Shown: one piece after another, positions 56,501-64,000 of the stretch
How positions within the stretch are numbered: the stretch's first letter is position 1
Layout of the letters: every line of letters starts with the position of its first letter
Assembly (NCBI GenBank): GCA_900473915.1
Contig: UCNG01000002.1
Coordinates: 129,078 to 193,077 of the forward strand
Reading direction: 5' to 3'
DNA length: 64,000 bases
Origin: Hyphomicrobiales bacterium
Lineage (GTDB): Bacteria > Pseudomonadota > Alphaproteobacteria > Rhizobiales > Rhizobiaceae
Program-made: the position numbers and the translations under genes
The notes under the pieces: generated by a model
The model's input: only the letters and a program-made list of their open reading frames with translations
The model's database searches: none
What the model was told of the DNA's origin: nothing

Positions 56501-56813
56501 AGTATAGTTTGAAAGGTGCAGGCCTTTTGAGACGGATTATACTCGAAGAATGGTCTCCGCAGTTTACGGACCGCGCTGTGCGGTTCGAGATGATCTCGGA
56601 GATCAGGCGGCTGTCACAAAGCTTTTCAGGTCGAAAGACTTATTGAAGGCAAAAGTTGGCAAGTCGAACGGTTGGAAGGCCATAATGAACGCAAGTCATT
56701 GGTCTTCCTTCTGGCGCAGGAAACTTCCGTCAACTTTTGCCCACATTGCCTCGCTAAAAAAGCAATGTATGGAGACGTCTTGCGGCGTCCAGGGTTTGAG
56801 TTAGGAACACGCT
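56501..56813. other. argS-SPOR gap, no gene seen
   Basis: A 313-base intergenic region. A plus-strand ORF at 56550-56804 has no ribosome binding site or recognisable composition and is rejected. AGGAA near 56801 serves the SPOR gene start at 56814. I see no terminator or strong promoter. Confidence 0.45.
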
Positions 56814-59774
56814 ATGACGGACAGCAGTGCAAATCCCCGTAATTACGGCGAGCGTCCGTTGCACGAAGACGACCCGCTGATGGAACTGTCGCGGATCATG
56901 GACTTCGGCACGCCTGCTGATGACAACGTCGCTTGGAATGAGCGCCGCCCCACTCAGTTCGGGAATACTCATTTTGAGGACCGAACCGATCCCGGCTTCG
57001 ATCCCTCTCTGGATTTGGAACGCGAGCTGCTGGGCGACTTCAGCGATTATTCTCAGCCTGCGGAACAGTCACAGTTCGCCACGCCGGCGCACGATGATTC
57101 CTATCAGTCTGGCGAACCTCTGATGCATGAGGACGAACTTGCTTCTGCTCTGGAAGACGAGTTCGATCTTCAAATGGAAGTGGATGAGCGGGCTCCCGCG
57201 ATGGAAGCGCCTTCATTCGAAACGCCTTCATTCGAAACGCTTGAGTTCGAAGAGGCCGACCGCACCGAGCCTGTGCCGCAATTCGACTACGATGACTATT
57301 CGGTGGCGCGTGATTCGGACGACAGGGAGCAGTCTGTCTACGTTCGGCGGGAAACTGTCGAGCCGATTCATATCGATCAAGCGAATTACGACCCGACGAT
57401 CTATCAGCCGGCCATAGAGCCGCATGAAGAGGCTTACCGGCCTGTGCACACTCAGGACTGGAATGTTCAGGCTGTCGAGCCCGAGCAGCCTTCATATGCT
57501 GCTGTTTCCACGCCGGTCTCGCTTGAGGATGAACTGGAAAATCTCCTGTTCGGCGACGAGCCCAAGCCGGTCTCTCATGACGAGACGTACTTCTCGCATG
57601 TTGCGCCGACGGAAACGCCAAATGCCCATCACGATACGGTTCCGGTGCAGAATTCCGGCTATCAGGATGAGCCGGAACTGGACGATCTTCATTTCGATGA
57701 TTTGCAGCTTGATGAACCCGCTTACAGTGAGCCTCAGGCTGCCGCTCCCGCCGCACCGGCGCAGGCTTACGCGCCGCAGGCCGTTCCTGCCGGATATCCT
57801 TACTACACGCGGAGCAATTTCTCTTCCGGCGTTCCGGGGCAGGAAACGCTGGCGACCACGCCGCAGGCTGATTATCCGCCCGCAGCGCCTTCTCTGGATG
57901 ACGAAGACGATTTCTCCTTCGACGACGACTTTTCGTTCGACGTCGAGGAAGCGGCAACGGCGGTTGCTGCCGAAGGTACCGAGGATGATCTTTCGGAACT
58001 TGATGAGATCAGTCTGTCGGAGGACGATTTCGGTTTCGAGCCATCCGGTGATGTTTCAAACGTTCAGGACGAAAACGCTTTCATCGAAGATGATTTCTTC
58101 ACCGAAGAAGATCTTGATCTGAACGCGGAGCCTGAAGAAGAAGCAACCGCTTATGCGCATGCTGTGCGTTCCGACGATGACTACCGGTCTTCCCCGGTTC
58201 CATTCCCGTCGTTCGGTAGCATCCATTCCGCTCCTGTCAGCGCGCCCGCGCCGGAGGTTGAAACCTTGAGCGTGGCCGAAGAAAAGGTCGAGCAGACCCA
58301 TTCTCTCGATCTGCCGGAAATCAATTACGGCGAAGAGGAAGCCAACGCCGGATTGACCGATCTCGAAGCGGAATTTGCCGAGGTTTTCAACACGGTCGGC
58401 GTCGACGAAACGGCGAAGACAGACGCGCAGAGCGAAGCTGACAGGGCTTTTGAGGATATTTTCCGCGAAAGCGCGTCCAGCTATCTGCCGAACTCCGGCG
58501 CGAGCCTCGGTGCCGCTGTGGGTGCCGCAGCGATGGGCGTTGGTGCCGCCGCGGCTGCGGGGGCCTATGGCCGCTCGCAGGCGACCGCTCAGGCTCCGGT
58601 GCAGAACAATACCTCCAGCCAGCGGGGCAATGAGGACGATTTCTACAACCATTGGGCGGCGCAGGGTGCGCAGCCGCTCGAAGCTGGTGACTATGGCGAG
58701 CGCGCCGCGATGCAGGTGGAAGATGACCTCGGCAGCGCTGCCGAGGCCTATCGCAATCGCCCGGTTCGTGGCCGTCGCGGCCTTATCCTGGCAAGCGTGG
58801 CTGGTGTGGCCGTGCTGCTGGGCGGGATCGGCTATCATTTCCTCGGCGGTAGCGGGTCCGGTGAACCAGTCGTGATTCGCGCCGACAATCAGCCGATCAA
58901 GATGCAGCCGGAAAATCCCGGCGGCGCCACGGTGCCGAACCAGGACAAGGCTGTTTATGACCGCGTTGCCGGTACGCTGCCGAACAATCCGGAACAAAAA
59001 TCGCTGATCACGTCTGGCGAAGAGCCGGTGGATATTTCCGGCACGGATGACAGCGAGAATATGGCGGGCAATGTGCCTGACGAACAGCCGGTGGCAAACA
59101 ATGCTCCGGTCGAGAATCAGAACGCCGACCACAACGCGCCGTTGGTTCAGCCGCGCGAAGTGGAAACCATGATCGTGCGGCCGGATGGCTCTATCGTCCA
59201 GCCGTCTCCGGCTCCGGAGGAAACTGCCTCGCAGTTGCCGCCGGTAAACGCTGCGCCTCCCGCTGCAACAGCGCCTGCGGGTGGCGATGAAATCGCCGCG
59301 CTTGCAGCAGGCAATGCGCCAGCAGAACCGGCTGCGCAAACACCGGCTCCGCAGCCACAGCCTGCGGCGGAAGCGCCGCGTCTTCCCGTCCGTGCTCCGG
59401 TGGTGCCGTCGCGCCCCGCCGAACAGCCTGTCAACATCGTCGGCAACGTGCCGCAGCGCACGCAGGCTCCGGCTGCTGCCAACCCGGCTCCCGCACAGGC
59501 TGCGCCGCAGGTTGCATCGGCGGCAGGTGCAGGCGGTTACTTCATCCAGATCGCTTCGCAGCCATCTGCTGAACTGGCCCAGAAGTCCTATGCGAACATG
59601 GCCCAGAAGTTTGGCAGCGTGATCGGCGGTCGCAGTGTGGACATCAAGCGCGCCGACATTCCGGGCAAGGGCACTTACTATCGTGTCCGCGTTCAGGGCG
59701 GCTCCAAGGAAGATGCATCGGCGCTTTGCGCACGGCTCAAGTCCGCTGGCGGCAGCTGCTTCGTCACGCAGTGA
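56814..59774 (+). CDS. Large SPOR-domain envelope protein
   Basis: A 986-residue bitopic membrane protein. Residues 1-650 are a very acidic, low-complexity cytosolic region with many Asp/Glu and Pro and a tandem EAPSFETPSFETLEF-type repeat. One transmembrane helix lies at about 655-677 (ILASVAGVAVLLGGIGY), then a Pro/Ala-rich periplasmic linker, and a C-terminal SPOR domain (908-986, GGYFIQIASQPS to the end) that should bind denuded septal glycan. It is thus a likely division- or cell-pole-associated protein. The cytosolic part has no recognised domain and is unusually long. Confidence 0.85.
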   Translation: MTDSSANPRNYGERPLHEDDPLMELSRIMDFGTPADDNVAWNERRPTQFGNTHFEDRTDPGFDPSLDLERELLGDFSDYSQPAEQSQFATPAHDDSYQSGEPLMHEDELASALEDEFDLQMEVDERAPAMEAPSFETPSFETLEFEEADRTEPVPQFDYDDYSVARDSDDREQSVYVRRETVEPIHIDQANYDPTIYQPAIEPHEEAYRPVHTQDWNVQAVEPEQPSYAAVSTPVSLEDELENLLFGDEPKPVSHDETYFSHVAPTETPNAHHDTVPVQNSGYQDEPELDDLHFDDLQLDEPAYSEPQAAAPAAPAQAYAPQAVPAGYPYYTRSNFSSGVPGQETLATTPQADYPPAAPSLDDEDDFSFDDDFSFDVEEAATAVAAEGTEDDLSELDEISLSEDDFGFEPSGDVSNVQDENAFIEDDFFTEEDLDLNAEPEEEATAYAHAVRSDDDYRSSPVPFPSFGSIHSAPVSAPAPEVETLSVAEEKVEQTHSLDLPEINYGEEEANAGLTDLEAEFAEVFNTVGVDETAKTDAQSEADRAFEDIFRESASSYLPNSGASLGAAVGAAAMGVGAAAAAGAYGRSQATAQAPVQNNTSSQRGNEDDFYNHWAAQGAQPLEAGDYGERAAMQVEDDLGSAAEAYRNRPVRGRRGLILASVAGVAVLLGGIGYHFLGGSGSGEPVVIRADNQPIKMQPENPGGATVPNQDKAVYDRVAGTLPNNPEQKSLITSGEEPVDISGTDDSENMAGNVPDEQPVANNAPVENQNADHNAPLVQPREVETMIVRPDGSIVQPSPAPEETASQLPPVNAAPPAATAPAGGDEIAALAAGNAPAEPAAQTPAPQPQPAAEAPRLPVRAPVVPSRPAEQPVNIVGNVPQRTQAPAAANPAPAQAAPQVASAAGAGGYFIQIASQPSAELAQKSYANMAQKFGSVIGGRSVDIKRADIPGKGTYYRVRVQGGSKEDASALCARLKSAGGSCFVTQ

Positions 59775-59795
59775 TTGACGACACACTGAGTATCG

Positions 59796-59822
59796 AAAGG
59801 GCGGCTTAGGTCGCCCTTTTTC
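59796..59822 (+). terminator. Terminator after the SPOR gene
   Basis: AAAGGGCG-GCTTAGG-CGCCCTTT with further T forms a stem-loop 22 bases after the SPOR gene stop, before nagZ. Confidence 0.8.
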
Positions 59823-59912
59823 ATGGTCCACTACCAAGCTCTGATTTTTTCGGTTAAACCGGGACGGGCTTGTTTGAGTACAGCATTTCCAGACAATTTT
59901 GGGGAAGAGCGC

Positions 59913-60932
59913 ATGAAAGATTGCAAGGCATGGATTGCCGGTGTGTCGGGAACGAAACTGACGGAAGACGAAATCGCGTTTTTCCGTGATGAAAGGCCCT
60001 GGGGCTTCATTCTTTTCGCGCGAAATGTCGAAAGTCTGGAACAGGTTTCCGAATTGACGGCGCATATGCGTGACTTGACAGGGCGGGACCAGACCCCCGT
60101 TTTCATCGATCAGGAAGGTGGCCGCGTGCAGCGCCTGCGCCCGCCGCTCGTCCCGAACTATCCCTCGGCCTCGGAAGTCGGCGCGATCTATGCGCGTGAT
60201 CGCGAGGCAGGGCTGCGCGCTGCATGGCTTCACGCTCGTCTCCATGCATTCGATTTGCTGAAGGTCGGCGTCAATGTGGACTGCCTGCCGGTGCTGGACG
60301 TGCCTGTGGAGGGCGCGCATGACGTCATCGGCGCACGAGCCTATTCCAAGAATCCGCATGCGGTTGCCGAAATGGGCCGAGCCGCTGCCGAAGGCTTGCT
60401 GGCCGGTGGTTTGCTGCCGGTTGTCAAGCATATGCCGGGGCATGGCCGTGCCTTTGCCGACACGCACAAGGAACTGGCGCGTGTCACCGTTCCGCTGAAT
60501 GAACTGGTCGCGCATGATTTCGTGCCGTTCAAGTCGCTCAACGATCTGCCGATGGCTATGACGGCTCACGTCGTTTTTGATTGCATTGATCCGCAGCGCC
60601 CATCGACATTGTCCCCGACCGTCATCAACACCATCATTCGCGATGTCATCCAGTTCGATGGGCTCGTGATGAGCGACGACATTTCCATGAAGGCGCTCTC
60701 GGGCAGCCTTGGCGACATTGCAGACGGCATTATCGGTGCCGGTTGCGATATGGTTCTCTATTGCGCAGGCGTGATGGAAGAATTGAAGGAAGTTGCAGCG
60801 CGTGTGCCGGTTCTTGAAGGCAAGGCAAAGCGTCGCGCCGATCTGGCAGAAGTCTATGCAGGCGATCCCGATCTTTCCGATGAGGAAGAACTGCGTGCAG
60901 AATTCAGCGCCATGTTCGAACTGATAGCGTAA
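59913..60932 (+). CDS. nagZ: Beta-N-acetylhexosaminidase NagZ
   Basis: A 339-residue GH3 enzyme that removes GlcNAc from anhydromuropeptides during cell-wall recycling. The KHMPGHGRAFADTHKEL loop carries the His general acid, and the nucleophile Asp is in VMSDDISMKAL. The FIDQEGGRVQRL segment binds substrate. ATG 59913 with GGGGAAGAG upstream is preferred to an ATG 90 bases earlier inside the terminator. It sits between a septal-glycan-binding SPOR protein and scpA. Confidence 0.94.
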   Translation: MKDCKAWIAGVSGTKLTEDEIAFFRDERPWGFILFARNVESLEQVSELTAHMRDLTGRDQTPVFIDQEGGRVQRLRPPLVPNYPSASEVGAIYARDREAGLRAAWLHARLHAFDLLKVGVNVDCLPVLDVPVEGAHDVIGARAYSKNPHAVAEMGRAAAEGLLAGGLLPVVKHMPGHGRAFADTHKELARVTVPLNELVAHDFVPFKSLNDLPMAMTAHVVFDCIDPQRPSTLSPTVINTIIRDVIQFDGLVMSDDISMKALSGSLGDIADGIIGAGCDMVLYCAGVMEELKEVAARVPVLEGKAKRRADLAEVYAGDPDLSDEEELRAEFSAMFELIA

Positions 60933-60957
60933 TCGCCAAAACTTGGTAAACTGACAT

Positions 60958-60981
60958 CACCGGCGGGCTGGTCTGCCGGTG
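60958..60981 (+). promoter_or_regulatory. Hairpin covering the scpA start codon
   Basis: CACCGGC (60958-60964) pairs with GCCGGTG (60975-60981) around a 10-base loop. The last three bases of the stem are the GTG start of scpA, so the codon would be occluded unless the stem is opened, for example by ribosomes finishing nagZ. Confidence 0.5.
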
Positions 60982-61857
60982 AATGCCATCGACAGGGAAA
61001 CGGGCTTGGCAGCATCGGGAGCAGACACAGACGGCAAAGACGGCACGCTCGTGCCGATGGATGCGCTGTGGCAGAGCGAAACCGAACGCAGCGAAAGCGA
61101 GCCGTCGCTTCTCATCGATGTGCAGGGGTTTGAAGGGCCGCTGGATCTTCTGCTCCATCTTGCACGGAGCCAGCGCGTCGATCTTGCCCGCATCTCTGTT
61201 CTGGCGCTCGCAGAGCAATATCTCGTGTTCGTGGAGCAGGCGCGCGCCTTGCGCCTTGAACTTGCCGCCGACTATCTGGTGATGGCGGCATGGCTTGCTT
61301 ATCTCAAGTCGAAACTGCTGATCCCGAAGCAGCAGGGCGACGACGGCGCAACCGGTGAAGAACTGGCAGCTTCGTTGCATTATCGCTTGAAGCGACTTGA
61401 AGCCATGCGTGATGCCGCTGCGAAGCTCGTCAACCGCAACCGGCTGGGACGGGATGTCTTTGCGCGCGGCATGCCGGAAATGGTCATGGTGGACAGGACC
61501 AGCCAGTTTTCCGGTACGCTGTACGACCTTCTCACCGCCTATGCTTCCCAGCGACAGCGTCAGGCCGTTTCTCAGGTGCAGATCGCCAAGCGGGCTGTCT
61601 GGTCGCTGAAAGAAGCGCGGGTGGCGCTTGTACGCTTGATGGGGTCGGTTGGCGACTGGATTTCTCTGGATCGTTTCCTGATCGATTACGCGCTTTCGCC
61701 GCGCGAGAGAGCGTCAGCACTCGCCAGTTCCTTCGCCGCCAGCCTCGAACTCGTGCGCGAGGGCAAGCTGGAAGTCAGGCAAAACGCTCCTTTCGAGCCG
61801 ATCTATATTCGGGCGACCGGGGATATCAGCGAATTGGATGAGGACGAGGATGTCTGA
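60979..61857 (+). CDS. scpA: Segregation and condensation protein A
   Basis: The kleisin subunit of the SMC-ScpAB condensin, up to 292 residues. The N-terminal kleisin helix region is FEGPLDLLLHLARSQRVDL, and the C-terminal winged helix binds the SMC head. GTG 60979 lacks a clear ribosome binding site and is inside a hairpin; an in-frame ATG at 61057, 26 codons on, is an alternative. It overlaps scpB by 8 bases. Confidence 0.9.
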   Translation: MNAIDRETGLAASGADTDGKDGTLVPMDALWQSETERSESEPSLLIDVQGFEGPLDLLLHLARSQRVDLARISVLALAEQYLVFVEQARALRLELAADYLVMAAWLAYLKSKLLIPKQQGDDGATGEELAASLHYRLKRLEAMRDAAAKLVNRNRLGRDVFARGMPEMVMVDRTSQFSGTLYDLLTAYASQRQRQAVSQVQIAKRAVWSLKEARVALVRLMGSVGDWISLDRFLIDYALSPRERASALASSFAASLELVREGKLEVRQNAPFEPIYIRATGDISELDEDEDV

Positions 61858-62578
61858 AGCGGAACGTCGAAATCTGGCTGAAATCGATAGCGACGAGGAT
61901 CAGATGGAAGCACAAGGTTCTGTTTCGTCGCAGGGCCTTGCCGATCTTGCGCGCATCGTCGAGGCCATTGTTTTTGCGTCTTCCGAGCCGGTTTCCGAAC
62001 GGGCATTGGCGGAACGCCTGCCTGCCAATGCCGACGTTGCACCGGTTTTGAAACATTTGCAGAAAATATATGAAACGCGCGGCGTGCATCTTGTTCAGGT
62101 CGGCAGCGCATGGGCGTTTCGTACGGCACCTGATCTCGCCTTTCTCATGAGCCGCGAAGCCGTGCAGCAGCGCAAGCTCTCACGCGCTGCGATGGAAGTG
62201 CTGGCCATCATTGCCTATCATCAGCCCGTCACGCGCGCCGAACTGGAAGATATTCGCGGTGTCGAGACCTCGAAGGGCACGCTGGACGTTCTGATGGAGA
62301 CCGGCTGGATCAAATTGCGCGGGCGTCGCCGCACGCCCGGTCGCCCGGTAACCTATGGAACGACGGATGCGTTTCTCGACCATTTTGGTCTTCCCGAGAT
62401 CCGCGATCTGCCCGGATTGGAAGAGCTGCGCGGGGCAGGGCTTCTCTCTGCGCGCATGCCGTCGAGTTTTGCCGTTCCCGTGCCGAACATTGACCCCGAT
62501 GAATTGACGGAAGACGAAGAGCCGCTCGAAGATATCGATCTGGAAAGCCTTGGCTTGCTCGCGCCCCGCGGTGAATAG
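61850..62578 (+). CDS. scpB: Segregation and condensation protein B
   Basis: A 242-residue protein with two winged-helix domains that dimerises and binds ScpA. ARIVEAIVFASSEPVSERAL, AIIAYHQPVTRAELEDIRGV and RTPGRPVTYGTTDAFLDHFG are the family segments. The acidic C-terminal tail is variable. ATG 61850, directly after GAGGACGAGG, overlaps scpA; an upstream ATG at 61838 is possible. A gap of 143 bases leads to tatA. Confidence 0.92.
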   Translation: MSEAERRNLAEIDSDEDQMEAQGSVSSQGLADLARIVEAIVFASSEPVSERALAERLPANADVAPVLKHLQKIYETRGVHLVQVGSAWAFRTAPDLAFLMSREAVQQRKLSRAAMEVLAIIAYHQPVTRAELEDIRGVETSKGTLDVLMETGWIKLRGRRRTPGRPVTYGTTDAFLDHFGLPEIRDLPGLEELRGAGLLSARMPSSFAVPVPNIDPDELTEDEEPLEDIDLESLGLLAPRGE

Positions 62579-62721
62579 TCCCGGTCTGGGCTTTGCAGCC
62601 AATTTTATTTGTCGCAAAGCCGTTCACCGTCACACTTCTGTTTGAAAGATTTGTTGAAAGCGCTTAAATCGTAACTGGCATTGCAGGAACATGCCGCGCT
62701 CGCGGCAATGAGAGGAATAAA

Positions 62722-62940
62722 ATGGGTAGCTTTTCCATCTGGCACTGGCTGATCGTCCTGGCGGTTGTGCTTCTTCTGTTTGGCCGCGGCAAGATTCCCG
62801 AGCTGATGGGTGACGTTGCCAAGGGCATCAAGAACTTCAAGCAGGGCATGAACGACGACGATGCGAAGGATGATGCGCGCACGATCGACGCCAAGGCTGA
62901 CGAGACGGTCAACGACGTCAAGAAAACCACCAAGTCCTGA
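62722..62940 (+). CDS. tatA: Sec-independent translocase subunit TatA
   Basis: A 72-residue pore-forming subunit of the twin-arginine translocase. One helix (about 6-22) is followed by the hinge [18 protein letters not shown], an amphipathic helix and an acidic-basic tail. Proteins with SRRxFLK leaders are its cargo. It starts the tatABC run; AGAGGAAT precedes its start. A RIME-like hairpin separates it from tatB. Confidence 0.94.
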   Translation: MGSFSIWHWLIVLAVVLLLFGRGKIPELMGDVAKGIKNFKQGMNDDDAKDDARTIDAKADETVNDVKKTTKS

Positions 62941-62943
62941 TCT

Positions 62944-62993
62944 GGAGCATGTTTCCCGAAAATGGGAAGCGCTTTAACGGATAAAGCATGCTG
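62944..62993. repeat. RIME-like hairpin inside the tat operon
   Basis: GGAGCATGTTTCCCGAAAATGGGAAGCGC...GGATAAAGCATGC matches the family at 7023 and 43623. It starts 4 bases after the tatA stop and lies 97 bases before the tatB start. Confidence 0.75.
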
Positions 62994-63089
62994 CGGGCGG
63001 GACAGCGCGCAGCATATTTTGCCATTTACAAGTGCGGTTTTCCGCCGAAAGACGGGACGCGCGCGCGAATTGCGCGGGGTATCAAGAAT

Positions 63090-63680
63090 ATGTTCGACAT
63101 CGGTTGGTCTGAACTTCTGATTATTGCGATCGTGATGATCGTAGTGGTCGGTCCCAAGGATTTGCCGAAGATGCTGCGCGCATTCGGTAAGGCGACCGCG
63201 CGCATGCGCGCGACCGCCAACGAGTTCAAGCAGCAGTTCGACGAAGCCTTGAAAGAGGCTGAGCTTGACGATGTAAAGACCATCATCGACGAGACCCGCA
63301 AGCTCGACCCGCGTTCGAAGATCACGCAGGTGTTCGATCCGATTCGAAGCGCGGGCGAGGATTTGCGTGCTGGCCTTCAGTCCACGTCCTCCATGTCGCC
63401 GGCGACGCCTGAAAAAGTAGCCGAAGTGACCACGCCGGTTGATGCTGGCGGCACTCCGGTGCCGCCTGCTGCGGAGCCTGCCGTAGAACCGGCCCCGGCT
63501 CCTAAAAAGCCTGCTCGCAAGGCTGCGCCGAAGGCAGAGAATAAGGCGACCGATGCCAAGGCAACGCCGGTTGCCAAGCCAACTTCCAGAAAGTCGGCAT
63601 CAACGAAATCGGAAACTGCAAAGGCTGCTGCCACGGCACCTGCCAAAAAGACCACGAAGAAGACAGGAACCAAAGCGTGA
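63090..63680 (+). CDS. tatB: Sec-independent translocase subunit TatB
   Basis: A 196-residue protein with the TatB-type N-terminal helix (MFDIGWSELLIIAIVMIVVVGPKDLP, with the conserved Glu in the membrane), an amphipathic helix and a long Pro/Ala/Lys-rich tail. It forms the substrate receptor with TatC. ATG 63090 is preferred; the frame is open 102 bases upstream into the repeat element. The stop overlaps tatC by 4 bases (GTGA). Confidence 0.93.
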   Translation: MFDIGWSELLIIAIVMIVVVGPKDLPKMLRAFGKATARMRATANEFKQQFDEALKEAELDDVKTIIDETRKLDPRSKITQVFDPIRSAGEDLRAGLQSTSSMSPATPEKVAEVTTPVDAGGTPVPPAAEPAVEPAPAPKKPARKAAPKAENKATDAKATPVAKPTSRKSASTKSETAKAAATAPAKKTTKKTGTKA

Positions 63681-64000
63681 CACGCGACGAGGACGAAATC
63701 GAACAGAGCGCAGCGCCTCTGCTTGAACACCTGATCGAACTGCGCCGCCGCCTGATCTGGGCAATTCTGGCATTTTTCGTGGCATTTGTTTTCTGTTTCG
63801 CTTTCGCCAAACAGCTGTTCAACCTGCTTGTCGTGCCATATCAGTGGGCGCTAGACTGGGCGGGCATGGATCGCTCGAAGGCAGAACTGATCTATACTGC
63901 GCCGCAGGAATTTTTCTTCACGCAGGTGAAGGTGGCCATGTTCGGCGGCATCGTGCTGGCATTTCCCATCATTGCCGCGCAGATTTACAAATTCGTGGCA
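63677..64000 (+). CDS. tatC: Sec-independent translocase subunit TatC (3' truncated)
   Basis: The first 108 codons of the multi-spanning receptor that binds the twin-arginine motif. GTG 63677 overlaps the tatB stop. The family start is clear: an acidic N-terminus, PLLEHLIELRRRLIWAILAF (the conserved HLxELRxRL motif), the first transmembrane helix and the periplasmic loop region ending IYTAPQEFFFTQVKVA. The gene runs off the window at 64000, so about half is missing. Confidence 0.95.
   Translation, partial: MTRDEDEIEQSAAPLLEHLIELRRRLIWAILAFFVAFVFCFAFAKQLFNLLVVPYQWALDWAGMDRSKAELIYTAPQEFFFTQVKVAMFGGIVLAFPIIAAQIYKFVA

Noticed and set aside
56550-56804. 84-residue ORF between argS and the SPOR gene
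   Set aside because: There is no ribosome binding site, its composition is atypical, and it ends just before the SPOR gene start.
58056-60569. 837-residue minus-strand ORF opposite the SPOR and nagZ genes
   Set aside because: It is a shadow of two real plus-strand genes, is Arg/His-rich as expected for the complementary frame of high-GC genes, and has no ribosome binding site or domain.

Overview
The window is a gene-dense stretch of an alphaproteobacterial chromosome of the order Rhizobiales, most likely Brucellaceae (Brucella/Ochrobactrum group). Four things point there: lineage-typical proteins (alphaproteobacterial RNase J, the F1-ATPase zeta subunit/DUF1476, ExoR, the AcpXL-FabF-Adh-LpxXL very-long-chain fatty acid locus, split PurS/PurQ/PurL); an alphaproteobacterial GAAC-N7-GAAC LexA box; RIME-like intergenic hairpins; and a high-GC codon pattern. 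I see no rRNA, tRNA, insertion sequence, prophage or CRISPR array. Almost everything is vertically inherited core or near-core genome.

Layout. 0-11 kb: 3' part of rnj, mce, a DUF1467 protein, a candidate minus-strand sRNA, proS-lolC-lolD, a palindrome-rich gap holding a LexA box in front of a 28-codon membrane-peptide gene, then dnaE. 11-19 kb: an NAD(P)-binding reductase divergent from its HxlR regulator, small and secreted proteins, rpsD, ttcA, an inositol-phosphatase-family gene and a Bcr/CflA exporter. 18.6-32.7 kb: mostly minus-strand, with grxD-bolA-purL, a MocR regulator facing a DUF1127 gene, a lipoprotein, a GST, purQ-purS-purC, the zeta subunit, an HpaI-type aldolase, an alpha/beta hydrolase, a VOC protein with a possible Tat leader, purB and rpe. 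32.7-37.6 kb: the very-long-chain fatty acid/lipid A locus (acpXL, two ketosynthase genes, adh, lpxXL). 37.8-48.4 kb: a GH108 muramidase, galM, a KDG kinase, an orphan phosphonate pair (DUF1045-phnM), dusA, a membrane retropepsin-like protease, cobS/cobT and an Lrp regulator. 48.5-64 kb: UDG/SNase, exoR, xthA, DUF533, erpA, dgt, and the collinear run argS, a SPOR protein, nagZ, scpA, scpB, tatA, tatB, tatC (3' truncated).

How the genes work together. Five purine genes (purL, purQ, purS, purC, purB) are dispersed over about 12 kb with unrelated genes between them. The AcpXL locus builds and attaches the very long acyl chain of lipid A; one of its two ketosynthases has lost its catalytic cysteine and resembles a chain-length factor. 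Envelope genes dominate the right part (exoR, SPOR protein, nagZ, tat), while scpAB serves chromosome segregation.

Points most worth a second look: the LexA-box microprotein between lolD and dnaE (a SidA-like division inhibitor candidate), the promoter-to-terminator sRNA between the DUF1467 gene and proS, the Cys-less FabF, the VOC protein with two competing starts, and several families of intergenic hairpins, one of them inside the tat operon.
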